Below are positions 61,965-64,000 of a stretch of 64,000 nucleotides of DNA, piece by piece. The stretch comes from JAAURB01 sp049647265 (lineage in GTDB: Bacteria > Cyanobacteriota > Cyanobacteriia > Cyanobacteriales > Microcoleaceae). The notes beneath the pieces were generated by a model. That model saw only the letters and a program-made list of their open reading frames with translations. It did not search any database and was not told where the DNA came from. A program made the translations under genes and the position numbers. How positions within the stretch are numbered: position 1 is the stretch's first letter; each line of letters starts with the position of its first letter. The stretch lies in the NCBI GenBank assembly GCA_049647265.1, contig JBARXJ010000017.1, positions 156,963 through 220,962 on the forward strand, written 5' to 3'.

Positions 61965-62396
61965 CGATGCACGCTTATTAAGGATTATATACAGCAAAGT
62001 ATTCTACCCTTGAACATCATCTTTGTATATCTTGTTTTGTTGACTATATCCGCATTATTACTCCCCATTAAAATATATAGAAATCAAGACATTTAACCTA
62101 GACCTTGATACCAAGTAGAATCAACTAAAATTATTGAGTAAAATCTTAGCAACTTTTCAAGAACAGCCATTGCTGAAGCGTTAAAAAGTAATGATTGCTA
62201 CAGAATGATGACTCGATTACTGGATTGGGTTAAATAGGCACAAAAATAGGATGAGTTCATGCTTTCAGTCTTATGAACTGTTATAGCCGGGAGTGTTGAG
62301 GAGTTGAACTATTAACAAAGTTCCTTTTAGGCAGAATGGCAACAGATAAAAGATTTCCCAGGATATAGTTATAAAGCACTATATGAGGACAGAGCT
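61965..62396. other. intergenic region before the small-gene array
   Basis: AT-rich. It contains the third copy of the CATAGCCGGGAG-type repeat (62282-62301) and the conserved 5' flank of the first small gene (from about 62328, TTAGGCAGAATGGCAAC). No other feature seen. Confidence 0.5.
62282..62301. repeat. third copy of the CATAGCCGGGAG-type repeat
   Basis: TATAGCCGGGAGTGTTGAGG matches the two tandem copies at 59231-59280 in core sequence and orientation, about 3 kb away on the other side of the RTX genes. Confidence 0.55.
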
Positions 62397-62657
62397 TTGA
62401 AGTTAAAAGATTTAGAATTCACAGAATTATTAGGACAAAGCCAGATTATCGGCGGTATTGATGAAAATAAAGTTTATATTAATGCGGATTTAAATGTAGA
62501 TGTAAGTGCGGAGTTTCGTGAACCTTTAGTCATTTACTATGTTAATAATAATGACGCTATTTCTTCTAGGGTTAAGTGGAAGGTTCCTGTGATAATTATC
62601 GATAATATTGATGATGTTGATGATATTAATACAATCGACTTTACTATAGTGGGTTAA
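62397..62657 (+). CDS. small GG-leader protein, copy 1 (exported small protein candidate)
   Basis: 86 aa from a TTG start with GAGG eight bases upstream. The first 25 residues (MKLKDLEFTELLGQSQIIGG then IDENK) are nearly the same in three tandem genes. The leader ends in a Gly-Gly like that recognised by C39-peptidase ABC exporters of bacteriocins and small biofilm proteins. The mature part (residues 21-86) is acidic with many Asp/Asn and Val/Ile and matches neither of the other two. No enzyme motif. Exported-precursor status is inferred from the leader; no exporter gene is in view. Confidence 0.6.
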   Translation: MKLKDLEFTELLGQSQIIGGIDENKVYINADLNVDVSAEFREPLVIYYVNNNDAISSRVKWKVPVIIIDNIDDVDDINTIDFTIVG

Positions 62658-62843
62658 TAATTAAACCTAGAAATTATCAAAGGATTTACGAACTTGAGTT
62701 AGGCAGAATGGCAACAAATAAAAGATTGAGCAAGATATAGTTATAAGGCATTAAATGAGGACAGAGCTTTGAAGTTAAGAGATTTAGAATTCACAGAATC
62801 ATTAGGACAAAGCCAGATTATCGGCGGTATTGATGAAAATAAA
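62655..62843 (+). repeat. near-identical flanking block (copy B)
   Basis: About 188 bp covering the 3' end of copy 1, the spacer and the leader of copy 2. It matches 63018-63203 with about four differences, whereas the sequences between these blocks are unrelated. Confidence 0.85.
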
Positions 62844-63020
62844 GTTAATGTTAATCTAGATTTAGATATAGACCTAGATATAGGGCTGCTTGAAGGTGTA
62901 ATCATTATTGATAATTCTCCTATTAGTACTCCTAGGACAGTTGTTGAGGCATCTGATCCTATTCCTCCTCTCGATCCTGATAATGATAATATAAGATTGT
63001 TGATTGCGGGCAACGAATAA
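62769..63020 (+). CDS. small GG-leader protein, copy 2
   Basis: 83 aa, TTG start with the same GAGG site. The leader MKLRDLEFTESLGQSQIIGG is followed by a 63-residue part (IDENKVNVNLDLDIDLDIG, then a proline/aspartate stretch DPIPPLDPDNDN). It shares only the first 25 residues with copy 1. Strongly acidic. The product would be small and soluble after cleavage after GG. Confidence 0.6.
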   Translation: MKLRDLEFTESLGQSQIIGGIDENKVNVNLDLDIDLDIGLLEGVIIIDNSPISTPRTVVEASDPIPPLDPDNDNIRLLIAGNE

Positions 63021-63203
63021 TTAAACCTAGAAATTATCAAAGGATTTACGAACTCGAGTTAGGCAGAATGGCAACAAATAAAAGATTGAGCAAGATATAG
63101 TTATAAGGCATTAAATGAGGACAGAGCTTTGAAGTTAAGAGATTTAGAATTCGCAGAATTATTAGGACAAAGCCAGATTATCGGTGGTATTGATGAAAAT
63201 AAA
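63018..63203 (+). repeat. near-identical flanking block (copy C)
   Basis: Partner of 62655-62843: 3' flank of copy 2, spacer and leader of copy 3. Differences from copy B are about four bases in 186. Confidence 0.85.
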
Positions 63204-63410
63204 CTAGATTATTCAGATATAGATTTAACTATAGATATTGAAGAATATCTAATTTTAGAGAGTGATATTGATGTTCCTCTTTTAACTCATAATTGTATTA
63301 TAACTGATGTTTATTATCCTAATCTTATGCTTAGCTCTCCCTGTGAAAGTCTAGAGAAATACCGTAAGGATTATGCTGCTCAAGTTAGCTTGTATGTTGC
63401 TGCAACTTAA
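63129..63410 (+). CDS. small GG-leader protein, copy 3
   Basis: 93 aa, TTG start with GAGG. Leader MKLRDLEFAELLGQSQIIGG, then a 73-residue part that unlike the others contains two cysteines (THNCIITD and SSPCESL) and a basic segment (EKYRKDYAAQ). The 3' flank differs from copies 1 and 2, so this is the last gene of the array. Otherwise as for copy 1. Confidence 0.6.
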   Translation: MKLRDLEFAELLGQSQIIGGIDENKLDYSDIDLTIDIEEYLILESDIDVPLLTHNCIITDVYYPNLMLSSPCESLEKYRKDYAAQVSLYVAAT

Positions 63411-63428
63411 GACTCCTTCAATCTTAAA

Positions 63429-63749
63429 CTATTCAGGGCTTTGAAGAAAAAAGTCTCTTAATTGAGGTCTCATCAGCTCAAAACACTTCTGAGGACTCAT
63501 AGGCGGCTCAAATCCGACTATATCACCCTTATAAAATTTAACAATCACATGAGTTTGAGGTGGATTCTCATCGCAGATTTTCTTCAACTTTTTATTGAAG
63601 GTGTCATAAAACCTAAACCCAATCCAGTCATTTTTAACCACAAGAATTCCTAAACCTTTGCGTTCAAAATATCGCCATTGTAACGCGGCTAACAATTGCC
63701 AGTTGTCTTTGAGGTATTGGGTTTTATTTATAACCATGATTGTCTTCAT
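63429..63749 (-). CDS. hypothetical protein
   Basis: 106 aa from the ATG at 63749; the frame extends to a TTG at 63764, and an ATG at 63737 is also possible. Mixed alpha/beta, charged, no signal peptide: YLKDNWQLLAALQWRYFERKG, then VKNDWIGFRFYDTF. I do not recognise it. The start overlaps the end of the upstream minus-strand frame (63724-63876), which suggests translational coupling. It is convergent with the small-gene array. Confidence 0.55.
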   Translation of the reverse strand: MKTIMVINKTQYLKDNWQLLAALQWRYFERKGLGILVVKNDWIGFRFYDTFNKKLKKICDENPPQTHVIVKFYKGDIVGFEPPMSPQKCFELMRPQLRDFFLQSPE

Positions 63750-63876
63750 CCGTATATTCTTCAAGGCAATCTAACTCAGTCCATAGAGACTCGAGCTTTT
63801 TCATAATTTCAGGCTTTTCTGAATCCGGCGCTGACTTATACTGAAACTCAAGCTGTGAGATATAGATTTCAAGCTG
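63724..63876 (-). pseudogene. open frame below an in-frame TAG
   Basis: A frame of about 50 codons reads QLEIYISQLEFQYKSAPDSE, then MKKLESLWTELDCLEEYTDE and TAA at 63724-63726. It lies directly after a TAG (63877-63879) that ends the upstream frame, in the same frame. Either a small separate gene starting at the internal ATG, or the tail of one gene cut by the stop. Confidence 0.35.
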
Positions 63877-64000
63877 CTATCGAAAACTGACATAACGCGG
63901 TATAAACCGTATTAACGTTCCGTTCCTGCTTCCTTCCAGATAACTGGGATTGCGTGAGGTGTCGGCACTTCTCACTAACACAGGCTCAAACCGAATAGCC
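63877..64000 (-). CDS. C-terminal part of an unknown gene (window edge)
   Basis: The frame is open from the right edge of the window and reads IRFEPVLVRSADTSRNPS, then YLEGSRNGTLIRFIPRYVSFR, ending at TAG (63877-63879). The 5' part is outside. No family is recognised. It is in the same frame as the downstream segment at 63724-63876. Confidence 0.4.
   Translation of the reverse strand, partial: AIRFEPVLVRSADTSRNPSYLEGSRNGTLIRFIPRYVSFR

Noticed and set aside
62397..63410. Three identical insertion elements
   Set aside because: No transposase, no terminal inverted repeats; the repeated parts are leader and flanks of small genes.

Overview
The window is a piece of cyanobacterial chromosome. The evidence is the gene content: PcyA (phycobilin synthesis), CcmP (carboxysome shell), Ftn2/ZipN (cyanobacterial division J-like protein), a GUN4 protein, a CphA/CphB cyanophycin pair, and many copies of the HIP1 octamer GCGATCGC (for example 224-231, 9825, 16540, 39170, 54210). 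Low-to-moderate GC, several Uma2 genes, RTX-type repeat proteins and many decayed gene fragments suggest a filamentous, non-heterocystous relative of Planktothrix/Oscillatoria/Lyngbya. The genus is an inference. No rRNA, tRNA or CRISPR array was recognised.

Layout. 1-6090: a K+-channel-like protein cut by the window edge, convergent with a tight four-gene minus-strand operon (sigma factor, DUF1822, CHAT-CHASE2 caspase-like membrane protein, DUF928). 6.3-15.2 kb: proA, a JAMM peptidase, a PPP phosphatase, an L,D-transpeptidase, small secreted or membrane proteins, a glycosyltransferase, and a methylglyoxal synthase/lipid kinase fusion. 15.2-18.1 kb: divergent iron ABC ATPase and permease genes with a good Fur-box match between them. 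18.2-23.1 kb: an accessory island with a tnpB-only insertion sequence, a large GHKL ATPase and gene remnants. 23.2-29.8 kb: core genes (spermidine synthase, tatC, GUN4, ftn2/zipN, pdhA). 30.0-32.7 kb: a decayed accessory patch with a coiled-coil nuclease and a ribbon-helix-helix gene. 32.7-43.3 kb: cobN, ccmP with a pentapeptide-repeat protein, an inactive M16 peptidase homologue, and an ECF sigma/RskA anti-sigma pair. 43.6-46.2 kb: a DUF4394/CHRD/RTX giant made by internal gene duplication. 46.4-58.0 kb: trpB, a DUF262-like/HNH protein, a Dam-type methylase with its restriction enzyme, pcyA, tatA, cphA and cphB. 58.4-63.4 kb: trmD, then two RTX-type proteins bracketed by short direct repeats, then three tandem small genes.

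How the genes work together. The clearest functional units are the sigma/DUF1822/CHAT-CHASE2/DUF928 operon, the Fur-controlled iron transporter, the ECF sigma/RskA pair probably controlling extracellular proteins, the restriction-modification pair with an HNH neighbour, and cyanophycin breakdown plus synthesis (cphB-cphA).

Most unusual is the set at 62.3-63.4 kb. Three small genes share a 25-residue N-terminus ending in a GG motif, followed by completely different acidic C-termini, while the DNA between consecutive genes is almost identical. This looks like cassettes for exported, diversified small proteins. Other candidates for something new are a possible structured RNA closed by a long stem at 10442-10706, the lone GHKL ATPase, and the CHAT-sigma operon.
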